Shown one piece after another: positions 26,481 through 34,778 of a stretch of DNA of 64,000 bases (its first letter is position 1; every line of letters begins with the position of its first letter). The translations under genes and the position numbers were made by a program. Under the pieces are notes generated by a model. The model was not told the DNA's origin. It did no database searches and saw only the letters and a program-made list of their open reading frames with translations. Where the stretch lies: positions 186,001-250,000 of the forward strand of contig BIFP01000052.1 of assembly GCA_005402585.1 (NCBI GenBank). The letters run 5' to 3'. Source of the DNA: Micromonosporaceae bacterium KJ-029. Lineage in GTDB: Bacteria > Actinomycetota > Actinomycetes > Mycobacteriales > Micromonosporaceae.

Positions 26481-27905
26481 ATGACCTTGACCAAGGGCAG
26501 GCCCGCGCCGGTGCGGGGTGGGGGCGCGGCGCACCGGCTCTACAGCGTCGTGGTCTTCGTGCTGCTCGCCTCGCTGGACAACGTGGCGATCGGTCTGGTG
26601 CCGCCGCTGTACGGCGCGATCGCGGACTCCTTCGAGGTGCCGCAGCGCCTGCTCGGCCTGGTCACCGCGGCCAGCTTCCTGGTCAGCGCGGTGGCGGCGG
26701 TCGGCTGGGCGTACGTCGGCGACCGCACCAACCGCAAGCCCCTGCTCATGATCGGCACCCTGATCTGGGCGGCCGGGACGGCGGGCAGCGGGCTGGCCGT
26801 CAACTACCCCACGTTCCTGGCCGCGCAACTGCTCGCCGCGGTGGGGCTCGGCGCGGTCGGGTCGGTCGGCTTCTCGGTCGTGACCGACCTGATCTCGCCC
26901 CGCCGACGGGGTCTGGTGATGAGCTTCTGGGGGCTCTCCCAGGGCGTCGGCACGCTGGCCGGCACGCTGGTCGGCGGGCTCCTCGGTGCGGCCGACTGGC
27001 GCCGGCCGTTCCTGGTGCTCACCGTCGCCGGCCTGGTCGCCACGGCGGCGTACCTGTTCACGTACGACATCCGGCGGGGCCAGAGCGAACCGCAACTGGC
27101 CGACGCGCTCGCCACCGGCGCGGAGTACGACCACCGGATCAGCCGGGCCGACCTGCCCGTCATCCTGGGGCGGCGGACCAACCGCTGGCTCATCCTCCAG
27201 GGCCTCACCGCACAGGCCGCGTTCGGCTCGTTGGTCTGGCTGCCGGTGCTGTTCGCCGAGCGGGCACGGGATCAGGGCTACTCGTCGGCGACCGCGATCG
27301 TGGTGGGCAGCGTCTTCGCCACCCTGTTCCAGCTCGGCGGGGTGCTGTCCATCGTCGGCGGGCTGGTCGGCGACGCGCTGCAACGGCGTACGCCCTCCGG
27401 GCGGGCCCTGGTCGCCGCGGTCGGCATCCTCGCCGCGCTCCCGTTCTACCTGGTGTTGTTCTTCGTCCCGATCCGCATCGACGTGCCCGACGGCGCCGGT
27501 ACCGGCGCGGTGGTGTGGGCGGTGCTGGGCAGCGTGGTCAGCGAACCGACGGTCGGGCTGAGCCTGCTCACCGCGCTGCTGGCGTTGGCGCTGACCTCGG
27601 CGAACTCGCCGAACTGGTTCGCGCTGATCGCCGACGCGAACCCGCCCGAGCACCGGGGCACGGTTTACAGCCTCGGCAACCTGGTCAACGGGGTGGGGCG
27701 GGCGGCCGGCAACGGACTGGTCGGGCTGGCCTTCCACGGCCTGCGGGCGGCCTTCCCGCCGCCACTGAACTACGCGGTCGGGCTGGCCGTGTTCCAGCTC
27801 TTCTTCATCCCGACCGGCGTCATGTACTGGCTGGCCTCCCGCACCTCCCCCAAGGACATCGCCGACGTGCGGCAACTGCTGCACACCCGCGCAGAGAAGC
27901 TGTAA
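26481..27905 (+). CDS. MFS transporter, possibly for sugars
   Basis: 474-residue integral membrane protein with about 12 hydrophobic helices. Major facilitator hallmarks are the loop 2-3 motif GWAYVGDRTNRKP and SPRRRGLVMSFWGLSQGVGT between helices 4 and 5. It follows xylB by 66 bases on the same strand, so xylose or xyloside uptake is plausible, but the sequence looks more like a Spinster-type general carrier than XylE; the substrate is not determined. ATG 26481 is chosen; TTG 26471-26473 is out of frame and a TTG at 26469 would add four residues. No clear ribosome site is seen. Confidence 0.85.
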   Translation: MTLTKGRPAPVRGGGAAHRLYSVVVFVLLASLDNVAIGLVPPLYGAIADSFEVPQRLLGLVTAASFLVSAVAAVGWAYVGDRTNRKPLLMIGTLIWAAGTAGSGLAVNYPTFLAAQLLAAVGLGAVGSVGFSVVTDLISPRRRGLVMSFWGLSQGVGTLAGTLVGGLLGAADWRRPFLVLTVAGLVATAAYLFTYDIRRGQSEPQLADALATGAEYDHRISRADLPVILGRRTNRWLILQGLTAQAAFGSLVWLPVLFAERARDQGYSSATAIVVGSVFATLFQLGGVLSIVGGLVGDALQRRTPSGRALVAAVGILAALPFYLVLFFVPIRIDVPDGAGTGAVVWAVLGSVVSEPTVGLSLLTALLALALTSANSPNWFALIADANPPEHRGTVYSLGNLVNGVGRAAGNGLVGLAFHGLRAAFPPPLNYAVGLAVFQLFFIPTGVMYWLASRTSPKDIADVRQLLHTRAEKL

Positions 27906-28067
27906 GGAAGGGCCCTCTCTTAACGCCTGGTGTATAGCAAGGGCCCCCTGTTAACAAGCACCACCGCATGGTGCGGCACTTCGCTGCCACTGCGCCGGCA
28001 CGCCGTCCCACGGTGTTAACAAGGGGCCCTTCCTCTACCCGAGGCGTTAATAGGGGGCCCTTCCTTT
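27904..28067. repeat. Four-copy GTTAACAAGGGGCCCTTCC-type repeat cluster
   Basis: Four related units fill the gap between convergent genes. Units at 27904-27928 and 27938-27956 read in one orientation (AAGGAAGGGCCC then TTAAC). Units at 28015-28035 and 28044-28067 read in the opposite one (GTTAACAAGGGGCCCTTCC and GTTAATAGGGGGCCCTTCC). Each carries a GGGCCC palindrome, and opposed units can pair over about 12 bp, so the cluster could end transcription from both sides. Two more copies occur at 49183-49237. It looks like a dispersed intergenic repeat family. Confidence 0.8.
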
Positions 28068-28071
28068 CACG

Positions 28072-29718
28072 TCAGGCGGTGCGGACCCAGACGGTCACGT
28101 CGGTGGGGAGAGAGCCGTCCTCGTTCAGCGGGGCGCTGCTGTGCAGCAGTTCGCCGCCGGGCACCGGGACGGCGGCGGCGCCGAAGTTGGTCGACACCAC
28201 CAGGTCACCGTTGCGGAAGGTCAGCACCTCGTCGCTCGAGGAGAGCCACTCCAGCGTGCCCCGGCCCAGCCCGTGCGTACGACGCAGCCGCAGCGCCGTC
28301 CGGTACATCTCGTACGTCGAGCCGGGCACCCGGCGCTGGCGGTCCAGCGCGTACTCGGCCCAGACCGCCGGCTGCGGCAGCCAGCTCGCGTCGGTGGGCC
28401 CGAAGCCGTACGACGGGGCGTCAGCCTGCCACGGGATCGGCACCCGGCAGCCGTCCCGGCCGCGCTGGGTGTGCCCGCTGCGCTCCCAGGTCGGGTCCTG
28501 CCGGGCATCGTCCGGCATGGTGGTGTGCTCCGGTAGCCCCAGTTCCTCACCCTGGTACAGGTACGCCGAGCCGGGCAGGGCGAGCATCAGCAGGGTGGCC
28601 GCCCGGGCCCGGCGCAGGCCGGTCGCGGCGTCCGGCTGCTCGTCGCCGACGCCGATGCCGTTGGGTCGGCCGGAGCCCACCGGCAGGCCGAGCCGGGAGG
28701 CGTGCCGCACCACGTCGTGGTTGGACAGCACCCAGGTGGTGGGCGCGCCGACCAGGTCGGTGGCCTCCAGCGACCGGGTGATCACGGCGTACTGGGCCGG
28801 TGCCGTCCACGAGGCGAGCAGGTACTCGAAGTTGAACGCCTGGTGCATCTCGTCGGGGCGTACGTAGCGGGCCAGCCGCTCGGCCGGCTCCACCCACGCC
28901 TCGGCCACCAGGATCCGCCCGCCGGGGTAGCCGTCCAGCAGCCGCCGCCAGTCCCGGTAGATCTCGTGCACGCCGTCCTGGTCCCACATCGGTGGGCGGG
29001 GCTTGTCCGCCTCCTGGCCGGACAGGATCTCCTGCGGCTCCTGCCAGTCGGCCAGGTCGGCCTGCTTGACCAGGCCGTGCGCCACGTCGACCCGGAAGCC
29101 GTCCACCCCACGGTCCAGCCAGAACCGCAGCACGTCCAGGAACTCCGCCGGCACCTCGGGGTTGTCCCAGTTCAGGTCGGGCTGGCCGCGGTCGAACAGG
29201 TGCAGGTACCACTGCCCGTCGGCGACCCGGGTCCAGGCCGGGCCACCGAAGACGCTCCGCCAGTCGTTGGGCGGTTCGGTGCCGTCCGGCCCACGGCCGT
29301 CGCGGAAGACGTAGCGCTGCCGCTCGGCGCTGCCCGGCCCGGCGGCGAGGGCGGCCTGGAACCACCGGTGGGCGGAGGAGGTGTGGTTGGGCACCAGGTC
29401 GACGATCACCCGCAGTCCGCGGGTACGGGCCTGCGCGATGAGCTGGTCGGCGTCGGCGAGCGTGCCGAACAGCGGGTCCACGTCCCGGTAGTCGGCCACG
29501 TCGTACCCCGCGTCGGCCTGTGGCGAAGGGTAGAACGGGGAGAGCCAGACGGCGTCGACCCCCAGTTCCACCAGGTGGTCGAGGCGGGCGGTGATCCCCG
29601 GCAGGTCGCCGATGCCGTCACCGCCGGAGTCGGCGAACGAGCGCGGGTAGATCTGGTAGATCACCGCCTCGGTCCACCAGCGGGCGGCCGGGGCATCCGG
29701 TGTCGGGTTGTCGTTCAG
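28072..29718 (-). CDS. GH13 alpha-glucosidase / oligo-1,6-glucosidase, probable CTG start
   Basis: Intracellular hydrolase of short alpha-glucans. 548 residues if started at CTG 29718. Conserved GH13 regions: DLVPNHTS (I), GFRVDVAHG with the nucleophile Asp (II), ILVAEAWV with the acid Glu (III), LSNHDVVR (IV), and QPDLNW (V), typical of the oligo-1,6-glucosidase group. The first in-frame GTG (29664) would delete the conserved WWTEAVIYQIYPRSF strand. Upstream of it the only start-like codon with a ribosome site is CTG 29718, 6 bases after GGGAG. No signal peptide. It lies downstream of the sugar ABC transporter genes, which likely supply its substrate. Confidence 0.9.
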   Translation of the reverse strand: MNDNPTPDAPAARWWTEAVIYQIYPRSFADSGGDGIGDLPGITARLDHLVELGVDAVWLSPFYPSPQADAGYDVADYRDVDPLFGTLADADQLIAQARTRGLRVIVDLVPNHTSSAHRWFQAALAAGPGSAERQRYVFRDGRGPDGTEPPNDWRSVFGGPAWTRVADGQWYLHLFDRGQPDLNWDNPEVPAEFLDVLRFWLDRGVDGFRVDVAHGLVKQADLADWQEPQEILSGQEADKPRPPMWDQDGVHEIYRDWRRLLDGYPGGRILVAEAWVEPAERLARYVRPDEMHQAFNFEYLLASWTAPAQYAVITRSLEATDLVGAPTTWVLSNHDVVRHASRLGLPVGSGRPNGIGVGDEQPDAATGLRRARAATLLMLALPGSAYLYQGEELGLPEHTTMPDDARQDPTWERSGHTQRGRDGCRVPIPWQADAPSYGFGPTDASWLPQPAVWAEYALDRQRRVPGSTYEMYRTALRLRRTHGLGRGTLEWLSSSDEVLTFRNGDLVVSTNFGAAAVPVPGGELLHSSAPLNEDGSLPTDVTVWVRTA

Positions 29719-29887
29719 AGCGGTCTCCCGGTTCGGTGCCAGTCAACCTCGCTGGCAGATGGGTGGCGCGATCTGCGGTGAGCCGGCCACGTCGGGCGGC
29801 TCCATTTTCGCTGCCGGGTCCGGTTCGTGCGCGGCGGCGGGCGACCGGGTATGCCAGGAATCACCCTGGCCGGCGGTGAAATTGACG

Positions 29888-29928
29888 CGGGCCGCGACCG
29901 GCACGGTGTGCGTACCGGTCGCGGCCCG
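29888..29928 (-). terminator. Hairpin after the sugar ABC permease genes
   Basis: A perfect 14-bp stem (29888-29901 with 29915-29928) and 13-base loop lie 30 bases past the permease stop. On the minus strand it is followed by a mildly T-rich run. The remaining bases between 29719 and 29957 show no gene. Confidence 0.7.
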
Positions 29929-29957
29929 TGGACAGGGGTCGGTCCCGTGGCTGGCGA

Positions 29958-30872
29958 TCAGCCCTTCAGACCGCCGGCCAGGAGCCCGCGGACGAAGTAG
30001 CGCTGAAGCAGGAGGAAGACCACCACCGGCACGATGATCGAGACGAACGCGCCGGCGGATAGCAGGTGCCAGGCGGTGCCCCTGGTACCGCTCAGATTGG
30101 CCAGCGCCACGGTGATGGGTGCCACCTCGGAGCCGCCGCCGGCGAACGTGAGCGCCACCAGCAAATCGTTCCAGACCCAGAGGAACTGGAAGATGGCGAA
30201 CGCCGCCACGGCCGGGGTGAGCAGTGGCAGCAGCACCCGGAAGAAGATCTGACGGTGTCCGGCGCCGTCGATCCGCGCCGCCTCCAACAGCCCCGGCGGG
30301 ATGTCCCTCATGAAGTTGTGCAGCAGGAAGATCGCCAGGGGTAGCGCGAAAATCGAGTGGGACAGCCAGATCGTCCAGAAGGATCCGACGATGTCCGCCT
30401 TCACGTAGAGGGTCAGCAGCGGGATGAGCGTCACCTGGATCGGCACGATCTGGAGCGCGAACACCGCGACGAACAGCACGCTGCGACCCGGGAACCGGAT
30501 CCAGGCGAAGGCGTACGCCGCCAACAGGGCGAGGCAGATCGGGATGATCACCGAAGGAATCGTGATCACGAACGAGTTGACGAAGAAGCTGCCGAGCCCC
30601 TCGGACCCCTCGGCGCTGAGCACCGCACGGTAGTTGTCGAGGGTGATCGTCGGGTCGCGGAAGAAGGTCCACCATCCGGTGGTCTTGATCTCGCGTTCCG
30701 GCCGCAGCGAGGAGACGGCCAGACCAAAGGTGGGCAGCGTCCAGAGCACGGCGATCACCACCGCGGCGAGCGATGCCCAGGGTGAGGTGAGCCGCTTACG
30801 GGCCCGCGCGGAGATGCCGGATCCCTTGGTGACCGGCGTTGTGGTGCTCAGCGAGGTGTCGGTCGCGGTCAT
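29958..30872 (-). CDS. Sugar ABC transporter permease (MalG type)
   Basis: 304-residue inner-membrane permease with about six helices. The cytoplasmic EAA loop (LEAARIDGAGHRQIFFRVLL, about residues 200-220) docks the ATPase. The first helix follows a basic N-terminus. It overlaps the upstream permease gene by 4 bases (ATGA), so translation is coupled. No ATPase gene is present in the window; as in other actinobacteria a shared MsiK-type ATPase elsewhere is expected. Confidence 0.93.
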   Translation of the reverse strand: MTATDTSLSTTTPVTKGSGISARARKRLTSPWASLAAVVIAVLWTLPTFGLAVSSLRPEREIKTTGWWTFFRDPTITLDNYRAVLSAEGSEGLGSFFVNSFVITIPSVIIPICLALLAAYAFAWIRFPGRSVLFVAVFALQIVPIQVTLIPLLTLYVKADIVGSFWTIWLSHSIFALPLAIFLLHNFMRDIPPGLLEAARIDGAGHRQIFFRVLLPLLTPAVAAFAIFQFLWVWNDLLVALTFAGGGSEVAPITVALANLSGTRGTAWHLLSAGAFVSIIVPVVVFLLLQRYFVRGLLAGGLKG

Positions 30873-31849
30873 CGTGCCTCCGCTGCACGCAGTTGCCGGA
30901 TGTTGTAGACGACGATCGGAATGACCAGGACGAAGAGCAGCACCGCCAGCGCCGCGCCCAGCCCCTCGTTGCCGCTACGGAAGCTCTGGCTGTAGAACTC
31001 GTTCGCGACCACGCTCGTGTCGAACTGGCCACCGGTCATGGTGCGTACGATGTCGAAGACCTTGAGGGTGCCGATGCCGATTGTGGTGAGCACCACCACC
31101 ACCGCTGGCCGGATGCTGGGCAGCGTCACGTAGCGGAACATCCCCACCGGGGTGACGCCGTCGAGTCGGGCCGCCTCGACCACGTCGTCCGGGATGGCCT
31201 TGATGGCCGCGGAGAGGACCGTCATCGCGAACCCGGCCTGGATCCAGATCATCACCAGGATGAGGAAGAGCGTGTTCCACGGCGGGTCGACCAGCCATTG
31301 CTGCGGGGTGCCACCAATCCAGACCAGCACCTGGTTGAGCAGGCCGATCTGCTTGACCCCGACCTGGTCCGGCCGGTACTCGTAGACGAACTTCCAGATG
31401 ATCGAGGCACCGACGAACGAGATCGCCATCGGCAGGAAGATCAGTGCCTTGGCGAACGCCTCCAGCCGGGCCCGGTCGACCAGGATCGCGTACAGCAGAC
31501 CGATGCCGGTCGCCGCGAACGGCGTCACGACGACCCAGAGCACGGTGTTGCGCAGCACCGTCAACTGTTCGTCCGAGGTGAAGATCGTCTGGTAGTTGTC
31601 CAACCCGATGAACGTGTCGCCAGCGGCGTCGAAGAAGGACTGGTAGATCGTGCGTGCCGCGGGGTAGATCAGTCCGACGGCGAGCATGAGCACGGCCGGG
31701 GTCAGGTAGAGGAACGCGACCCAGCGGTCCCCGCGCCGGCCACCCAGGCGGCCGGCCACGAACAGGATGACGCCGACGACCGCCACGAAGAGCAGGATCG
31801 CCGTCCCCATCTCAAGGAACTTGCCAGCGGTGGTCAAGGAGACTCTCAC
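30869..31849 (-). CDS. Sugar ABC transporter permease (MalF type)
   Basis: 326-residue permease with an additional N-terminal helix (about residues 15-35), then GDRWVAFLYLTPAVLML and further helices. The EAA loop is VEAARLDGVTPVGMFRYVTL. It pairs with the MalG-type permease encoded next. GTG 31849 is the chosen start, with GGAAG directly upstream. It is separated from the binding-protein gene by 62 bases containing a hairpin that may lower permease expression relative to the binding protein. Confidence 0.93.
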   Translation of the reverse strand: MRVSLTTAGKFLEMGTAILLFVAVVGVILFVAGRLGGRRGDRWVAFLYLTPAVLMLAVGLIYPAARTIYQSFFDAAGDTFIGLDNYQTIFTSDEQLTVLRNTVLWVVVTPFAATGIGLLYAILVDRARLEAFAKALIFLPMAISFVGASIIWKFVYEYRPDQVGVKQIGLLNQVLVWIGGTPQQWLVDPPWNTLFLILVMIWIQAGFAMTVLSAAIKAIPDDVVEAARLDGVTPVGMFRYVTLPSIRPAVVVVLTTIGIGTLKVFDIVRTMTGGQFDTSVVANEFYSQSFRSGNEGLGAALAVLLFVLVIPIVVYNIRQLRAAEAR

Positions 31850-31865
31850 CTTCCGAGCGACGACG

Positions 31866-31901
31866 GGGCCGGCCGGCGGAAGCTCTCCGTCCGACCGGCC
31901 C
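31866..31901 (-). terminator. Imperfect hairpin between binding-protein and permease genes
   Basis: GGGCCGGCCGGCGGA pairs imperfectly with TCCGTCCGACCGGCCC around a short loop. A partial terminator at this place is common in ABC operons, where the binding protein is needed in excess. Confidence 0.5.
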
Positions 31902-31911
31902 TGCCCTCAGC

Positions 31912-33270
31912 TCACTTCGGCCAGGCGGCTTCGATGTTGTCGACCGTCTGCTTGGTGCTCTGTCCGGTGATCCAGCTCGTGGACTGCTTCCAGAACGCGT
32001 TGGACCCGACCGCACCCGGCATCTGGTCCGACCCGTCGAAGCGGAACACCGAGTTGGGGTCGGCGAGCAGTTCGGCGGCGAGCTTGTCGATCGAGTTGCT
32101 CACGTTCGACACGTCCAGGCCCTTGTTGGCGGTCACCCAGCCCTGCGAGACCGACGCCTTGATGTTCGCCCAGGTGTCGGTGGACAGGTAGGTCTGGAAC
32201 GCCTTGACCTCGGGCCGGTCGCTGAAGGCGAGGTTGAACTCGCCACCGCCGAGCAGCGGCTTGGCCGACTCGTCCTTACCCGGCAGGTAGAACGCGAAGA
32301 CGTCGCCGTCCTCGGCCACCCGAGTGCCGGCCGGGAAGTTGGCCGCGTAGAAGCTCGCCTGGCGGTGCAGCGAGCAGGTGCCCTCCAGGATCGGCAGGCC
32401 GGCGTCCTGGAACGTCGTGGTGGCGATGCTCTTGACGTCGCCGAGGCCGCCGTTGACGTAGTCGGCGTTCTTCAGGTACTTGCCGACCTCGTCGAGGGCG
32501 GCGGCCGACTCCGGCGAGTTGAACGGGATCTCGTGGTTGACCCACTTGTCGTACGTCTCCGGCCCGTGCAGGCGGAGCATCATGTCTTCCATCCAGTCGG
32601 TGATCGGCCAACCGGTTGCCTCGCCGCTGGAGATACCCGCGCACCACGGCTTCTTACCGGTCGCGGCGATCTTGTCGCTCAGCTGGATCAGCTGGTCGAG
32701 CGTCTTGGGGACCTCGTAGCCGTTGTCCTTGAACTCGCTGGGGGAGTACCAGACCAGCGACTTGATGCTCGCGCCGGACGGAGCGCCGTAGAACTTGCCG
32801 TCGACGGTGGCGTACGCCTTCCAGTCCGCGCCCCAGAACTTGTCGACGTTGGCCGCGACCTCCGCCGGTGCCTCCACGGCCCGGCCGGTCTCCACCAGCT
32901 GCCGGAGCAGACCGGGCTGCGGCACGATCGCGAGGTCCGGCGGGTTGCCGGCCTTCGCGCGTACCAGGATCTGGGTCTCGAATGCCTTGTCGCCCTCGTA
33001 CTTGACCGTGGCGCCGGTGCACTCTTCGAACGGCTTGTAGGAGTCGGTGTACGCCTTGTCCTCCGGGGTGACGATGCCCGTGTAGACGGTGATCGTCTTG
33101 CCCTTGAGGTCGCCGTACTGAGTGAACTGCGTGCAGTCGACCTTGGGCGCGTTCGCCGCGCGGTCGTCGGAATCGGTGCTGCCGCCGCCGCAGCCGGCCA
33201 GCACGAGGGTGAGACTGAGTGCGCCGACCGAGGCGGCGGTCAGGTTCGGTGTCGTGACGCGGAGTCGCAT
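31912..33270 (-). CDS. Sugar-binding lipoprotein of ABC transporter
   Basis: 452-residue extracellular solute-binding protein (family 1), anchored by lipid. The signal peptide ends in LVLAGC with the lipidated Cys at residue 27, followed by a Gly/Ser linker. The mature region starts with KGKTITVYTG and has the WCAGISSGEATGWPITDWMED stretch typical of alpha-glucoside-type binders. First gene of the operon with the two permeases and, beyond a hairpin, the GH13 enzyme. A TTGACT (minus strand, 33347-33352) may be its -35, but no good -10 was found. The ligand is probably maltose, trehalose or another alpha-glucoside, inferred from the neighbour. Confidence 0.93.
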   Translation of the reverse strand: MRLRVTTPNLTAASVGALSLTLVLAGCGGGSTDSDDRAANAPKVDCTQFTQYGDLKGKTITVYTGIVTPEDKAYTDSYKPFEECTGATVKYEGDKAFETQILVRAKAGNPPDLAIVPQPGLLRQLVETGRAVEAPAEVAANVDKFWGADWKAYATVDGKFYGAPSGASIKSLVWYSPSEFKDNGYEVPKTLDQLIQLSDKIAATGKKPWCAGISSGEATGWPITDWMEDMMLRLHGPETYDKWVNHEIPFNSPESAAALDEVGKYLKNADYVNGGLGDVKSIATTTFQDAGLPILEGTCSLHRQASFYAANFPAGTRVAEDGDVFAFYLPGKDESAKPLLGGGEFNLAFSDRPEVKAFQTYLSTDTWANIKASVSQGWVTANKGLDVSNVSNSIDKLAAELLADPNSVFRFDGSDQMPGAVGSNAFWKQSTSWITGQSTKQTVDNIEAAWPK

Positions 33271-33830
33271 GCGCCCCTTCCTCTCTCGTCAGCCGCCACG
33301 TCCGGTCGGGTTGACGAGCGGGCGCTGAAGCAAGTCTTGGAGCGATAGTCAAGCGGTTACGCCCTTGTGTCGCAATGGTGAAAATGCGATCGGATCGGTA
33401 ACGATTCGGTGGTGGGCGGCGGTGCGGACGCTGTGACCTTGACTAGGGTCGATGTGCCCTGGTCGCTCCCAGAGTGGCGGGTCGACCGACGAACCACCAG
33501 CCGTCAACCCGTTCCGAGCGAATACGGACCGTCACAGCCGCGGCGGAGAGGCCGGGTCGGGCGCTCCCGGGAGATGTCGTGGCGGCCCGGTCCGGTGGCT
33601 TCGCCTTGCGTCGTCGGCCGCCGTGTCGGGGCGCCGGCAGGCGCCGATTACGCCAATTGCCGCTGAAGTGAGAAGCAGCCGCTGATGCATTGACAGTTGC
33701 CTCGATTGAACCTCTTGTCCGGACGTGCCGTTCGAGGCATTTCTCGCCGTTCTTTCCCGGCTGGATCTGGTCGACAGCTCCGAGCCGGCTGCTGCCCAGC
33801 CGCGCGGGCCGCAGGGTCCGGGGCGGGACG
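33271..33830. other. 560-base region without a supportable gene
   Basis: Contains the upstream region of the binding-protein gene (33271 to about 33400, more AT-rich). After that come short open frames on both strands whose translations are Arg/Pro-rich and lack coding character. I see no RNA gene or repeat. Confidence 0.5.
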
Positions 33831-33986
33831 ATGTGGCATGAGGCCGACAACTACGGCGGTGTGCCGGTCCGCCGTGCGCTGATCGCCGGGCGCACGACTG
33901 TGACCATGTTGGAAACCCGTCGTCCCGACGCCCGGTTCGTCGACGTGGTCGAGAACCTCGCGGTCGGTCTCGTACCGGCTCGGTAG
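33831..33986 (+). CDS. Small hypothetical protein (51 aa)
   Basis: Not recognised. ATG 33831 opens a frame MWHEADNYGGVPVRRAL that ends ENLAVGLVPAR at TAG 33986. Third-codon GC is high, as expected for coding DNA here, and a second coding-like frame starts 3 bases later. No signal or membrane segment; no strong ribosome site. It could be genuine or a remnant, as the DNA immediately downstream is decayed. Confidence 0.4.
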   Translation: MWHEADNYGGVPVRRALIAGRTTVTMLETRRPDARFVDVVENLAVGLVPAR

Positions 33987-33989
33987 CGC

Positions 33990-34151
33990 ATGCAGTCCGC
34001 GATCAATGCCCTGGCCGTCTTCTCCTTCGTGGGAGTGGTCGTGCTGTTCTTCGGGGTGGCCACGCTCCTGCAGATCGTCCGCGAACTGCAGAGCAACCGC
34101 CCCGCGGCGGCGGGGGCATGCCGAGCAACCTTTCGGACATTGCTGGGGTAG
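33990..34151 (+). CDS. Small membrane protein (53 aa)
   Basis: ATG 33990 encodes MQSAINALAV, then one strong transmembrane helix (about residues 8-30, FSFVGVVVLFFGVATLL) and a basic/polar tail. It starts 3 bases after the preceding small frame, suggesting coupling. The last ~10 residues (after PAAAG) look less natural, and an overlapping frame begins at 34118, so the 3' end may be damaged. Function unknown. Confidence 0.45.
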   Translation: MQSAINALAVFSFVGVVVLFFGVATLLQIVRELQSNRPAAAGACRATFRTLLG

Positions 34152-34640
34152 CCCTGCGGTCCGGGCCCTGGTCGACGCGCGGCTTCTCGGGCAACTCGCC
34201 GTCGCCGCGGTGCCGACCGCGATCCTCTACGCCGCGGGCGGGGCCGAACTCGCCAGGCGAATTATGGGTTCCAGCGATGAATTGGCGGCCGTGGCCGAGG
34301 CCGGGGTCGAGAATCTGGTTCCTTCCAGCAGTCACGCGGCGTGAGGACGCTCCAAAACCGTTCGAGAAAGAGGATTGGAATCCTGTGCCAACTACAGCAA
34401 CTATGCCGGCTATGACATCAGCACAAGTTCTGCCGGCGCGCCGTACGCCCGAAGCTACTGCGGCAACGACGCCTGGCAATGGACGCACTCCGGAACCAAC
34501 GCGGCGACCGTCCCCAGCCCGGGCAGAGCAACGCCGGGGTCGCCGTGGCCGGTACCTCCGGTCGGGAGGACGGAGTTCCGGTCACGACGACCCCGGCGGG
34601 TCCGGTGCGGGCGACACCCCGCGTCGCCGCGTCAAGTGCT
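34118..34640 (+). pseudogene. Degenerate coding region with frameshifts
   Basis: Coding-like peptides appear in changing frames. MPSNLSDIAG starts at 34118. Then, in another frame, VRALVDARLLGQLAVAAVPT runs on to SSSHAA and stops at 34344. Next comes CANYSNYAGYDISTSSAG with YCGNDAWQWTHSG (about 34380-34500), and in a third frame GVAVAGTSGREDGVPVTTTP (about 34530-34600). No single frame joins them. This resembles one or two small genes, the latter possibly secreted, decayed by indels. Sequencing error is less likely because several breaks are needed. The original function is not identifiable. Confidence 0.45.
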
Positions 34641-34778
34641 GAAGATACTGACACCACCCGGGCCGACCAGCAGCCCGACCACGATGAGGACGATGCCCCA
34701 GAGGATCTGCCGGCGGAACAGGGCGAGGATGCCGGAGACCACCAGTACCACTGCGAGAATCCAGAGAATCAGCTCCAT
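34632..34778 (-). CDS. GPGG-motif small membrane protein (48 aa)
   Basis: 48 residues, two short hydrophobic helices (about 3-20 and 25-40) separated by FRRQ, and a C-terminal GPGGVSIFST. The GPGG ending matches a small actinobacterial membrane protein family of unknown function. ATG 34778 overlaps the end of the upstream phosphoesterase gene by 10 bases, so the two are coupled. It is easily missed because of its size. Confidence 0.8.
   Translation of the reverse strand: MELILWILAVVLVVSGILALFRRQILWGIVLIVVGLLVGPGGVSIFST

Noticed and set aside
24900..27884. A 994-codon open frame antisense to xylB and the MFS gene
   Set aside because: Same shadow effect; the product is repetitive Gly/Arg/Gln-rich sequence without motifs.
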